Part shown: positions 1 through 6,956 of the stretch, one piece after another
Numbering within the stretch: the first letter of the stretch is position 1
How the letters are laid out: each line of letters starts with the position of its first letter
Notes under the pieces: model-generated
Database searches by the model: none
Seen by the model: only the letters and a program-made list of their open reading frames with translations
Told to the model about the DNA's origin: nothing
Program-made: the position numbers and the translations under genes
NCBI GenBank assembly: GCA_046728115.1
Contig: JBKPDW010000515.1
Span: forward strand, 1-11,805
Direction of reading: 5' to 3'
Length of the DNA stretch: 11,805 nt
DNA from: CAVSWN01 sp046728115
GTDB lineage: Bacteria > Acidobacteriota > Vicinamibacteria > Vicinamibacterales > CAVVIG01

Positions 1-1
1 G

Positions 2-84
2 GTAATCGCGTAACGTAATCGAGTAGTAATTGGCTTGGGCAATCGATGATCAATTACATTACCAGATTACGCAATTGCCAGATT
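2..84. repeat. AT-richer patterned intergenic repeat
   Basis: This stretch is much richer in A and T than the genes around it and is built of short near-repeats. The 11-mer attaccagatt at 58-68 recurs as attgccagatt at 74-84, one mismatch, 16 bp apart. The heptamer gtaatcg occurs at 2-8 and 15-21. It lies just beyond the stop codon of the minus-strand gene that ends at 87. No credible coding frame occupies it. The repeat may continue beyond the left edge of the window. No function is known to me. Confidence 0.4.
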
Positions 85-86
85 CG

Positions 87-389
87 CTAGTCGAGATCGA
101 AGTCCCGCGTTGGCCTCGTGATCGGCTCTTCTTTTGCCTGACGCAACGCCTCCTCGAATCGCTTCGACAGTGCGTCGCCGCGCGTTTTTTCGGAATCGAC
201 CGACTGCTGGAAGAGGGCTTCGCGCCGGGCGGCCTGCTCGGCAACGATTCGCTGTGCCTCGCTGAGCTCCGGTTTGTCGCCGCGCTCGGGTTCCTTGTGG
301 GACACGACGCGACCCAGGTTCAGGTCGATGACGAGCGTCGCCTGGCAGCACGGGCAGGTGACTTCAAGCTCGGATTTGAGTCGAGCCAT
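87..389 (-). CDS. small CPCC-motif protein, unknown function
   Basis: A 100-residue soluble protein that I do not recognise as a named gene. Residues 11-15 read TCPCC, with a histidine at 31, so the N-terminus could be a small metal-binding or zinc-ribbon-like element; a second clear CxxC pair is missing. Residues 40-90 are charged and probably helical (many Glu, Arg, Ala). There is no signal peptide or membrane segment. The ATG start is well supported: a strong Shine-Dalgarno AGGAG lies 6 nt upstream and overlaps the end of the preceding gene. The gap to the upstream putative lipoprotein gene is only 12 bp, so the two are very likely co-transcribed. The existence of the gene is fairly secure; its function is open. 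Confidence 0.7.
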   Translation of the reverse strand: MARLKSELEVTCPCCQATLVIDLNLGRVVSHKEPERGDKPELSEAQRIVAEQAARREALFQQSVDSEKTRGDALSKRFEEALRQAKEEPITRPTRDFDLD

Positions 390-401
390 CGTGTGCTCCT
401 C

Positions 402-785
402 TCATTTCTTCTTTCCAATGTCGCCGAGCGCTGAGAGCGCGTCCTTCTCGAACTCTTTCTTCAGCTCGAACGGCGTCCCATCGGGCAGTCTGGCCGTCAG
501 ACGCAGATCGCGCACCTGCATCCGGTTGTAGTTGAACCGCTGACCGAACCCCGCGACGAAAAAGTTCAACGGCGCCTGATAGCGCCCACCCGGCGGAATC
601 GACTTGATCGTGATGCGGTAGTAGGTGTTCAGCCAGATCTCGACATTCGACCATTCACTCCTGGTCCGGTTGTGCACCGTCAGCATGCCGCTGTCAAGCG
701 TCAACGGTTCGGGTGGCGCCTTGTAGCACGCCGCCACGGATACGCTCAAACTCAACGCGGCGAGCGCGACGGTGGTCGGACGCAT
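402..785 (-). CDS. putative lipoprotein, unknown function
   Basis: A 127-residue protein with a typical lipoprotein leader: a basic N-terminus, a hydrophobic stretch (residues 5-18) and a cysteine at 20 in the context SVAAC, a plausible lipobox. After lipidation the mature part would be a small, probably beta-rich periplasmic domain (residues 30-105, with alternating hydrophobic residues such as LTVHNRT and VEIWLNTYYRITI). The tail is lysine-rich. I see no catalytic motif. An in-frame ATG at 798-800 would add five residues; it has a GAGGT sequence 9 nt upstream, so that start is a real alternative. The ATG at 783-785 fits better if the transcript begins near 789. The gene is followed by the CPCC protein gene after 12 bp. 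Confidence 0.65.
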   Translation of the reverse strand: MRPTTVALAALSLSVSVAACYKAPPEPLTLDSGMLTVHNRTRSEWSNVEIWLNTYYRITIKSIPPGGRYQAPLNFFVAGFGQRFNYNRMQVRDLRLTARLPDGTPFELKKEFEKDALSALGDIGKKK

Positions 786-794
786 GGCACCAAC

Positions 795-801
795 TATCAT
801 A
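795..801. promoter_or_regulatory. symmetrical bidirectional -10-like element
   Basis: The 7-mer tatcata reads TATCAT on the plus strand (795-800) and TATGAT on the minus strand (801-796). Each has the -10 pattern TAnnnT. A start about 7 nt downstream would fall at or next to the GTG of the plus-strand hydrolase (807) and near 789 for the minus-strand putative lipoprotein (start 785), giving leaderless or almost leaderless messages about 18 bp apart. No good -35 box is visible on either side. The call rests on symmetry and position. Confidence 0.4.
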
Positions 802-806
802 GCGTA

Positions 807-1529
807 GTGACCTCGGCGCGACCGACGCTGCGCGTGGCGACGTACAACATCCACCGGTGCCGCGGATTGGACGGGCGCACACGTCCGGCGCGAATCGCCG
901 CGGTTCTGCGCACGATCGAGGCGGATGTCATCGCGCTGCAGGAAGTGATCGGGGCCGGACCGCATGGCCGCGGTCACGCGGAGGAACTTGGCGCGCTGCT
1001 CGGTATGGGCTGGGTGATGGCGCCGGCGCGCCAGATGCGCGGACACCAGTTCGGCAACGCGGTCCTGAGCCGCTTTCCGATCACGCAGCATCTCGAACAC
1101 GACCTCTCGTGGAAGACGTGCGAGCCGCGCCGCATGCAGCGCGTCGACATCGCGGCAGAGGGCTGCACGCTGCACGTGTACAACGTGCACCTCGGGACCG
1201 CGATCCTGGAACGCCGCCACCAGGCTCAACGGCTGGCCACGATCGTGTCGGACCGGCACGTCAACGGACCGAAATTGGTGCTCGGCGACTTCAACGAATG
1301 GATGCGCGGGTTTGCGACAGTGCTGCTCAGCGAGAAGCTCCGGAGCGTCGATCTGCGGAATCACCTCCGGCGGCGCCGAACCTATCCGGGCGTCTTCCCC
1401 ATCCTGCACCTGGATCACATCTACTACGAGGGCAGAGTGGAGATTCTCGGCGTCGAGCTCCCGAGGACACGGCTATCGCTCGTCGCGTCGGATCATCTGC
1501 CGCTCGTGGCGGATGTCAGGATCGGATAG
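807..1529 (+). CDS. endonuclease/exonuclease/phosphatase (EEP) family hydrolase
   Basis: A 240-residue metal-dependent hydrolase of the DNase I/exonuclease III/inositol-phosphatase fold. The family motifs occur in order: N14 in ATYNIH, E46 in IALQE (metal ligand), N84 in GNAVLSRFP, H128 in YNVHLG, D161 and N163 in GDFNEW, D203 in LDHIYY, and the terminal D229-H230 in SDHLPL. All catalytic positions appear intact. No signal peptide or membrane segment is visible, so it is probably cytoplasmic. The substrate cannot be told: members cut DNA, sugar-phosphate or lipid-phosphate esters. The GTG at 807 is the most upstream start that does not run into the divergent gene. It lacks a Shine-Dalgarno but has a -10-like TATCAT 6 nt upstream, which suggests leaderless initiation. 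Longer readings in this frame overlap the lipoprotein gene and look like non-protein sequence. Confidence 0.85.
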   Translation: MTSARPTLRVATYNIHRCRGLDGRTRPARIAAVLRTIEADVIALQEVIGAGPHGRGHAEELGALLGMGWVMAPARQMRGHQFGNAVLSRFPITQHLEHDLSWKTCEPRRMQRVDIAAEGCTLHVYNVHLGTAILERRHQAQRLATIVSDRHVNGPKLVLGDFNEWMRGFATVLLSEKLRSVDLRNHLRRRRTYPGVFPILHLDHIYYEGRVEILGVELPRTRLSLVASDHLPLVADVRIG

Positions 1530-1538
1530 CCGATGAGC

Positions 1539-1566
1539 GATCGACGGACCGCGATCGACGATCGAC
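1539..1566. repeat. three copies of GATCGAC between converging genes
   Basis: The 58-bp gap between the converging hydrolase and desaturase genes contains gatcgacg at 1539-1546 and 1553-1560 and gatcgac at 1560-1566. Spacings are 14 and 7 bp, so the array keeps a 7-bp register. No hairpin followed by a T-run is visible, so termination of either gene is not explained by a standard intrinsic terminator. Confidence 0.4.
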
Positions 1567-1587
1567 AAAGAGGCCGCTGAAAGTGCG

Positions 1588-2493
1588 CTATTCGGGTTCT
1601 TCGGCGAGCTCGAGCACCAACGGAATGGCTTCGACGATGCTTGGGACCTTCCGGCTCGCTCGCTTGGCCTTCATGACACGCGCCTCCTCGTAGACGCGCT
1701 TGGGCACTGGCAGAACGTCCCAGGCCAGGCCGACGGCGTTCATGGCACGGATGACGTACCACGTCACGTCGAACTCCCACCAGTAGAAACCGTTGCGCGC
1801 GGCCCGCTGGTAGCGGTGGTGGTTGTTGTGCCACCCTTCGCCGACCGCGAAGAACGCGGTCACCGGATTGTTGCGCGACTCGTCGACGGTCTCGAATCGC
1901 CGCGACCCGAACATGTGGTTCACTGTATTGATGGCAAACGTGGCGTGCGCGAGCGTCATCGTCGGGAGGCAGAAGCCCCACACGAGCCACGGCAGGCCTC
2001 CGAGCACGAACAATGCGACTGCCAGCATCACCGGCGCCACGAAGTAGTAACGATCGAGCCAGGCAACCTCCGGCACCGGACCGAAATCGCGAAGGACCGG
2101 ATTGGTCGCCTCGACGCGATCGTACTTCGCGTCGTTGAGAAACCAGCCGATGTGTGCGTAGTAGACGCCGCTCACCATCGGGCTGTGCGGATCGCCTTCC
2201 CGATCCGCGAACTTGTGATGGTTCACGTGATGGCCCGCCCACCAGAGCGGTCCTTTCTGCATCGCGGCCGTGCCAATGAACGTCCAGACGAACCGCGCGA
2301 CGCGGTTCATCTTGAAGGCCCGGTGGGCATAGTAGCGATGGAAGGCCAGCGTGAGCCCGATCGCGCGGACGAAATGCGAAGCCGCCCAGAGCGCGATGAA
2401 CGCCCAACGGAACGGAACGGCGAAGACCAGTAATGCGGAAACCTGAACGAGCCAGAAGATGCTGACCTGAACGATGTTTGGAAGCACTATCAA
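1588..2493 (-). CDS. delta-9-type fatty acyl desaturase
   Basis: A 301-residue integral-membrane di-iron desaturase that would introduce a cis double bond into saturated acyl chains (acyl-CoA or acyl-lipid), raising membrane fluidity. The three histidine boxes are present: HRYYAH (residues 52-57), HHVNHH (88-93) and HNNHH (222-226, preceded by GEGW), plus the extra NH at 192-193. Hydrophobic segments near 10-27, 30-50, 66-78, 152-172 and 176-192 fit the family topology. Length is usual for bacterial members without a cytochrome b5 domain. There is no ATG near the N-terminus. The first candidate is TTG (2491-2493), whose TTGA overlaps the stop of the upstream permease; GTG two codons later (2485-2487) has GTGAGA 7 nt upstream and is an alternative. 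Overlap implies translational coupling to the exporter genes. Confidence 0.92.
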   Translation of the reverse strand: MIVLPNIVQVSIFWLVQVSALLVFAVPFRWAFIALWAASHFVRAIGLTLAFHRYYAHRAFKMNRVARFVWTFIGTAAMQKGPLWWAGHHVNHHKFADREGDPHSPMVSGVYYAHIGWFLNDAKYDRVEATNPVLRDFGPVPEVAWLDRYYFVAPVMLAVALFVLGGLPWLVWGFCLPTMTLAHATFAINTVNHMFGSRRFETVDESRNNPVTAFFAVGEGWHNNHHRYQRAARNGFYWWEFDVTWYVIRAMNAVGLAWDVLPVPKRVYEEARVMKAKRASRKVPSIVEAIPLVLELAEEPE

Positions 2494-3656
2494 ATCTCAC
2501 GCAGCGCACGGGCGACGGGAATACGGGCCGCGCGAAGAGCCGGGAGCAGGCCGCCAACGGCCCCCATGAGCGCGGAGAAGATCATTCCCCCCGCGAGCAG
2601 CGCGGGAGTCACTCGGAATTTGAACGCCAACTCGCTGAAGCTGGTCATGTTCATGGCGCCCGTCGAGAGGCCGTGGACCGGCAGCGCCAGGATGCAGCCG
2701 ATGACGCCGCCGATGAGAGCCAGGGCAACTGATTCGGCCAGGAACGCAGTGATGATGCGGAAGCGCGAGAAGCCCAGCGCGCGCAGCGTGCCGATCTCGC
2801 GCGTGCGGTAGGCGACCGCGGCGTACATCGTATTCATGGCGCCGAACACGGCGCCAATTGAGAGGATAGCCGTCACAAAGGTGGCAAAGACGCGAATGAG
2901 CGTGGCGGTTGTCGCGGACTGCCCCTCGTAGTACTCGCGTTCGCGCTGCGGCTTCAAATCCAGGCGCGGATCCGCCCCCATCGTCGCTTCCAGACCCTCG
3001 AACGCGGACGGATCGCTCAGCTTCAGCGTGGCCGACTGATATTGGTTTTGCTGGAACGCCGGCATCATCAGATCGACATCGCCCCACACTTCTGATTCGA
3101 ACGACGCATCGTCGGCCGTGAAGATACCGACCACCTTCCACGCGGCGCCGCCGAACTTCACCTCGTCGCCAAGGTTCAAGCCTTTGAACCGGTTCACGGC
3201 CTGCTTCCCGACATTGATCTCGCGCGTGCCGGGCGCAAAGCGTCGGCCCTCGACGATCGTCAATGTGTTGCGGATTTCGAATCCCTTCGGCCCCACACCA
3301 CGCACCGGGACGTTGGCGGGGTTGTTGTCCGTCGTTCGCGGCAGCGCGATGATCACGACGAGCTCGGGAGACACCAGCGGGCGTCCATCCGACCCCCGCG
3401 CGACCTGCGGCATCGATTCGAGCATCGGCAGCTGCGTCTTGAGCACGGCACTAACGTTTTCGGACGTCGCAGCCTTTCGCATTACGATCACGTTGTCCGG
3501 CTGGCCGCTCGCGACGAGCGTGGAGCGGAATCCCTGCGCGATCGACAGCGTCATCACGAAGACGGCCACGACCATCGCAATGCCCATGGCGGTCATGGCC
3601 GCGGTGGTCTTGCGTACGATCATCGAGCGAAGGTTGTAGCTGCCGATCAAGCCCAT
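2490..3656 (-). CDS. FtsX-type ABC transporter permease (second of pair)
   Basis: A 388-residue inner-membrane permease of the FtsX/MacB/LolCE superfamily. Layout: cytoplasmic N-terminus, TM1 about 18-40, a large periplasmic MacB-PCD-like domain about 41-250, then three C-terminal helices about 255-280, 300-327 and 350-374. The cytoplasmic loop YRTREIGTLRALGFSR (283-298) is the conserved element that contacts the ATPase. With one FtsX domain it needs a partner, presumably the neighbouring permease gene 67 bp upstream. Such transporters act as mechanotransmission machines in lipoprotein release, drug or peptide efflux, or cell-wall hydrolase control; the substrate cannot be assigned. No strong Shine-Dalgarno precedes the ATG; the intervening gap is a repeat array. 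The stop overlaps the desaturase start. Confidence 0.9.
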   Translation of the reverse strand: MGLIGSYNLRSMIVRKTTAAMTAMGIAMVVAVFVMTLSIAQGFRSTLVASGQPDNVIVMRKAATSENVSAVLKTQLPMLESMPQVARGSDGRPLVSPELVVIIALPRTTDNNPANVPVRGVGPKGFEIRNTLTIVEGRRFAPGTREINVGKQAVNRFKGLNLGDEVKFGGAAWKVVGIFTADDASFESEVWGDVDLMMPAFQQNQYQSATLKLSDPSAFEGLEATMGADPRLDLKPQREREYYEGQSATTATLIRVFATFVTAILSIGAVFGAMNTMYAAVAYRTREIGTLRALGFSRFRIITAFLAESVALALIGGVIGCILALPVHGLSTGAMNMTSFSELAFKFRVTPALLAGGMIFSALMGAVGGLLPALRAARIPVARALREI

Positions 3657-3664
3657 AAATGTTG

Positions 3665-3723
3665 CCCGCGAAGACCGCGAAGAAATTCGTCCTTGCGGGC
3701 CCTGCGATCTCTGCGTTCCTGCG
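3665..3723. repeat. 9-bp-period degenerate tandem repeat
   Basis: The gap between the two permease genes is built in a 9-bp register. On the plus strand gcgaag occurs at 3668-3673 and 3677-3682. The tetramer tgcg occurs at 3694, 3703 and 3712 (9-bp steps) and again at 3720 (8-bp step). On the transcribed strand the first half reads as units like GAnCGCAGR and the second half as CTTCGCGGK. The array begins directly after the stop codon of the upstream permease gene. No protein frame is credible here. Confidence 0.55.
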
Positions 3724-4878
3724 TCAGGCGACCCGCCGCAACGCGTCCACGATCTTCAGCCTGGATGCCATCGTCGCGGGGATCAGTGCCGCGAGGACGC
3801 CAATCAGCGCACTCAGCCCGAGGCCGACGACGACGTTCCAGTTGCCGACGCCGAAGGCCGGGATGAAACCGCCGGTCATCTGCAGGAACTCGCCGTTGAC
3901 CACCAGCCGCGCCAGCGCCGCGCCGAGCGCGCCGCCGACGACAGCCACGAACAACCCTTCGCCGACGACGAGCGCGAAGATCGTGGCGGCGGGAAAGCCA
4001 AGCGTCCGCATCACCGCAATTTCTGTCGTCCGCTCGCGGACGGACATGGCCATCGTGTTGCCGGCAACGAACAGCGTCGTGATGACCACCGCAAGCGCCA
4101 CGCTGCCGAGCAACACGTTCAGGTTGCCCAGCATGTTCGCGAACGACGCCGAAAACGCCTTCTCGGTTTCGGTCTTGGTTTCGTATGGCGAATTCGCGAA
4201 ACGCCGATCGATTTCCTGAGAGACCTGCGCCGCCCGATTGGGGTCCGCGATTTGGGCCACGTACCAGCCCACCAGCCCTTTCACCTGGCTCCGCTCGTCC
4301 GCGTACTTCCAGTGGAAGAGCATCGACTGGTTGTCGATGGCGCTGCTGCCCGGTTTGTAGATGCCGCGGATCGTAAAGGGATAGTCCTGCGTACCGTAGA
4401 CCGGAATGCCAGGCTGCAGCACGATGCGATCGCCGACGTGCCATCCGTACTTCTTGGCAAGGCCATCGCCGACCAGGCACCCGGTGCGATCCTCGAGAAA
4501 CGCTTTCTTCTCTTCTGGCGAGATGAGGAACTCGGGGTACATCCGCAGGTAGCTCTCTGGCTCAATCGCGAACTGGCCGAAGAAGTTCTTGGGATCCTTG
4601 TAGATGCCGCCAAACCAGTTCGCAAATGTCACGTCCTGCACGCCCGGCGTCGACTTGATCACTTCGCGATGGCTCGTCGGCATCGGGAAGATCATCGACG
4701 TCGAGCGGATGGTGACGATGCGTGTGGAGGAGCTTGCGGCGGCGACCGCGTCGAACCCGTCCAGGACCGCGCGAAGCGATGCGAACAGGAAGACGGCGAT
4801 GGCCACGCTGAGGGTCGTCAGCGCCGTCCGCCGCTTGCTGCGACGCGCGCTCTTCAATACGAGCTTGATGTACTTCAT
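3724..4878 (-). CDS. FtsX-type ABC transporter permease (first of pair)
   Basis: A 384-residue inner-membrane permease of the FtsX/MacB superfamily, about as long as its downstream partner but clearly different in sequence. TM1 is about 19-39 after a basic start (MKYIKLVLKSARRSKRR). A periplasmic domain covers about 40-250. The last three helices lie near 253-275, 298-325 and 347-367. The coupling loop RERTTEIAVMRTLGFP is at 281-296. Periplasmic residues 86-200 (aromatic-rich FANWFGGIYKDPKNFFG and following) diverge most from the partner and may shape substrate specificity. The ATG start lies 30 bp after the ATPase stop, preceded by GGGGTG. Gene order adaptor, ATPase, permease, permease supports a heterodimeric exporter using the adjacent ATPase. 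Confidence 0.9.
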   Translation of the reverse strand: MKYIKLVLKSARRSKRRTALTTLSVAIAVFLFASLRAVLDGFDAVAAASSSTRIVTIRSTSMIFPMPTSHREVIKSTPGVQDVTFANWFGGIYKDPKNFFGQFAIEPESYLRMYPEFLISPEEKKAFLEDRTGCLVGDGLAKKYGWHVGDRIVLQPGIPVYGTQDYPFTIRGIYKPGSSAIDNQSMLFHWKYADERSQVKGLVGWYVAQIADPNRAAQVSQEIDRRFANSPYETKTETEKAFSASFANMLGNLNVLLGSVALAVVITTLFVAGNTMAMSVRERTTEIAVMRTLGFPAATIFALVVGEGLFVAVVGGALGAALARLVVNGEFLQMTGGFIPAFGVGNWNVVVGLGLSALIGVLAALIPATMASRLKIVDALRRVA

Positions 4879-4887
4879 AAAGCACCC

Positions 4888-4908
4888 CGCGACCCGTGAA
4901 GGGCCGCG
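4888..4908. repeat. small palindrome after the ATPase stop codon
   Basis: CGCGACCC (4888-4895) and GGGCCGCG (4901-4908) pair across a 5-nt loop, gtgaa, giving an 8-bp stem with one A/C mismatch. The palindrome begins at the base after the ATPase stop codon (4909-4911) and fills most of the 30-bp gap before the next start. No T-run follows, so it is more likely a processing or stability element, or a small REP-like repeat, than a terminator. Confidence 0.5.
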
Positions 4909-5607
4909 CTACGGCGTCTGCGCGGCCTCGGTGGCCTGTTCGACCAGCGTCCCTTTCTCGAGGTGCAACACGTGCGCGGCGCGCTCGGCGGCGTGCGGAT
5001 CGTGTGTCACCATCACGATCGTTTTCTTGTATTCCTGGTTCAGACGCTGCAGCAGCACGAGCACCTCGCCGGCGGACTTCGCATCGAGATCGCCGGTCGG
5101 TTCGTCGGCCAGCAGCAACGTCGGATCCGTCACGATCGCTCTGGCGATCGCCACGCGCTGCTCCTGCCCGCCCGAGAGCTGACGCGGATAATGCTGCGCC
5201 CGATCGCTGAGGCCGACGATGCCAAGCGCCGTCATCACGTGATCGCGGCGCTGCTGCTTCGACAAGCTGGTCAAAAGCAGCGGCAGCTCCACGTTCTCGA
5301 ACGCCGTCAGCACCGGAATCAGGTTGTACAGCTGGAAGATGAATCCGATGTGGCGCGCGCGCCAGGCCGCCAGCGGACGTTCGCCCAGGCTGCTGATTTC
5401 GGTGTCGGCGACGCGGACCGAGCCCTTCGTCGGCCGATCGATACCTGCAAGGAGGTTGAGCAGCGTGGTCTTGCCGGAACCGGACGGCCCCATCAATCCC
5501 AGGAAATCGCCCTCGGGCACCGCGATCGACACACGCTCGAGTACCGGGATCTCGATCTGATCCCGCTTGTAAGATTTCGTGACGTCCCGCAGTTCAATGA
5601 GCGCCAT
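4909..5607 (-). CDS. ABC transporter ATPase, LolD/MacB type
   Basis: A 232-residue nucleotide-binding subunit that powers the FtsX-type permeases encoded downstream. All ATPase motifs are intact: Walker A GPSGSGKT (40-47), Q-loop glutamine 92 in FQLYNLIP, signature LSGGQ (144-148) followed by EQRVAIARA, Walker B LLLADEP (164-170) with catalytic E169, D-loop TGDLD (171-175) and H-loop H202 in VTHD. The length and the FQLYNLIP and LSGGQxQRVAIARA patterns are those of LolD, MacB N-terminal and related exporters; the ATPase here is free, not fused to the permease as in MacB. The start follows the adaptor stop after 6 bp, so the two are one transcript. It acts at the cytoplasmic face of the inner membrane. 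Confidence 0.95.
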   Translation of the reverse strand: MALIELRDVTKSYKRDQIEIPVLERVSIAVPEGDFLGLMGPSGSGKTTLLNLLAGIDRPTKGSVRVADTEISSLGERPLAAWRARHIGFIFQLYNLIPVLTAFENVELPLLLTSLSKQQRRDHVMTALGIVGLSDRAQHYPRQLSGGQEQRVAIARAIVTDPTLLLADEPTGDLDAKSAGEVLVLLQRLNQEYKKTIVMVTHDPHAAERAAHVLHLEKGTLVEQATEAAQTP

Positions 5608-5613
5608 GGACAG

Positions 5614-6915
5614 TCAGGTCCCCTTCACACGCACGAGCGCGCGATCCGAGAGTCCGGCTGGCGGGTTTACGACCACCGTTTCACCAGCCGCGACGCCGCT
5701 GCGCACTTCCACGCGGTCGAGGCGGTCGGCGCCGAGCGTCACCCCGCGCCGCGACACGTTGCCGCCGGACACCACCCAGACGATGGACTGGCCATTGTGC
5801 TCCATCACGGCCCGTTTGGGGACCAGGACGACCGGAGTCGACGGGATCGAGGCCCCCGGATCCGTCCCCGTTCGTTCTCCGCTCCGTTCGCCGCGTTTGG
5901 CGCGATTCTCTTCCTGGAACGTGACGCTGGCGCTCATCTCCGGCTTCACGTGCACGTCAGCGTCCACAATGCTGACGCGGACCTCGACAATCGACTTCGC
6001 TCGATCCGCCGACGGAAAAATCTGCCGCAGGCGGCCCTTGTAGCTGTGATCCTGGTATGCCTGCAGCTTGACCTCTGCCGGCATCGCCGGGACGAGCTTC
6101 GCGATGCTGTTCTCGCTGACTTCGGTCTGGACTTCCAACTCCCCAAGGTCCGCAATGGTCGCGATTGCGCCGCCTTCGCGCGTCGCTTGACCGGCGACGC
6201 CGAACGGCGAGACGGTTTCACCGACCTCCGCTCGCTTCTTGATGACCACGCCATCGAACGGCGCGCGGACGTTCGTGTTCTCCAACGCTTCCTCGGTCAC
6301 ATGGACGCGCGCGCGCGAGGACGCGATCGCGGCCTCGGCCGAGCGCACGCGCGCGGCCGACACGGCCGCAGCGGCTTCGGCCGCCGTCAACGCGGCGGTC
6401 GTCGTGATCCCGTCCTTCGAAAGCTGGCGCTGTCGCTCCAGCGCACGCACGTCTTCATCGCGTGCCGCGATCATCTGTACCAGCTGCGCCTCGGCCTCCG
6501 CGACGGCGCGGCGCGACGCCTCGAGCTGCGCTTCGATGTCCGCGTGCTCGATCTCGGCGATGACCGCGCCCCTGCGCACGCGCGTCCCTTCCTCGAATTT
6601 CAACCGGGCGAGGCGGCCGCCGCTCTTGACGCCCACATCGCTGCTGTGTCGTGCGACAACGTAGCCGGTGGCCACCAGCACGGGCAGCGCCGTCGAACCG
6701 CCCGGCTCCGCGACCACCTGCGTCGCGCGCGCCACTTCGACCTCCGGCGCACGCCGTTCGTCGACGAGCGCGCGGGCCGTCGGATAGACAGCTACGCCGA
6801 CGGCGACCAGCATCGCCACGACGGCCCACGCGAGCCACGGGCGGCGTGGTCGGGCAGCGCGATCGATGCGCAAGCGCGACAGATCGCCGGCGGGATGTTC
6901 AGAGTGGATTGGCAC
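5614..6915 (-). CDS. periplasmic adaptor protein (HlyD/MFP, MacA-like)
   Basis: A 433-residue membrane-fusion protein anchored by one N-terminal helix (about 27-46) and otherwise periplasmic. A split barrel-sandwich (lipoyl-like) domain is seen at about 86-125 (GGRLARLKFEEGTRVRRGAVIAEI) and 214-240 (NVRAPFDGVVIKKRAEVGETV). Between them lies an alanine- and glutamate-rich coiled-coil hairpin (about 126-213). Beta-barrel and membrane-proximal domains follow (about 255-335 and 360-433). An Arg/Glu/Gly-rich linker at 337-358 looks like a low-complexity insert. The likely partner is the ATPase and permease pair that follow. No TolC-like outer-membrane gene is in the window. The first start candidate is GTG at 6913-6915, without a clear Shine-Dalgarno; no better start precedes the anchor helix. 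Confidence 0.9.
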   Translation of the reverse strand: MPIHSEHPAGDLSRLRIDRAARPRRPWLAWAVVAMLVAVGVAVYPTARALVDERRAPEVEVARATQVVAEPGGSTALPVLVATGYVVARHSSDVGVKSGGRLARLKFEEGTRVRRGAVIAEIEHADIEAQLEASRRAVAEAEAQLVQMIAARDEDVRALERQRQLSKDGITTTAALTAAEAAAAVSAARVRSAEAAIASSRARVHVTEEALENTNVRAPFDGVVIKKRAEVGETVSPFGVAGQATREGGAIATIADLGELEVQTEVSENSIAKLVPAMPAEVKLQAYQDHSYKGRLRQIFPSADRAKSIVEVRVSIVDADVHVKPEMSASVTFQEENRAKRGERSGERTGTDPGASIPSTPVVLVPKRAVMEHNGQSIVWVVSGGNVSRRGVTLGADRLDRVEVRSGVAAGETVVVNPPAGLSDRALVRVKGT

Positions 6916-6956
6916 TGAAAACTAGTCGACGAGCGACCGGCCAAGGGGTCCGATGA

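Noticed and set aside
857..1693. 278-codon plus-strand frame overlapping the EEP hydrolase
   Set aside because: Shifted frame, Arg/Ala/Pro-rich, no motifs; the hydrolase frame carries every catalytic residue.
1493..2557. 354-codon minus-strand frame overlapping the desaturase
   Set aside because: It is a shifted frame of the desaturase gene; the other frame has all three histidine boxes.
2478..3639. Several plus-strand frames antisense to the second permease
   Set aside because: All are shadows of the permease gene, which has a full FtsX layout on the minus strand.
4888..4908. Intrinsic terminator after the ATPase gene
   Set aside because: There is a stem but no T-run on the transcript, and the next gene of the transporter follows at once.
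4963..6918. 651-codon open frame on the plus strand across the ATPase and adaptor genes
   Set aside because: It is antisense to two genes with intact motifs and its product is Arg/His/Asp-rich with no recognisable fold.
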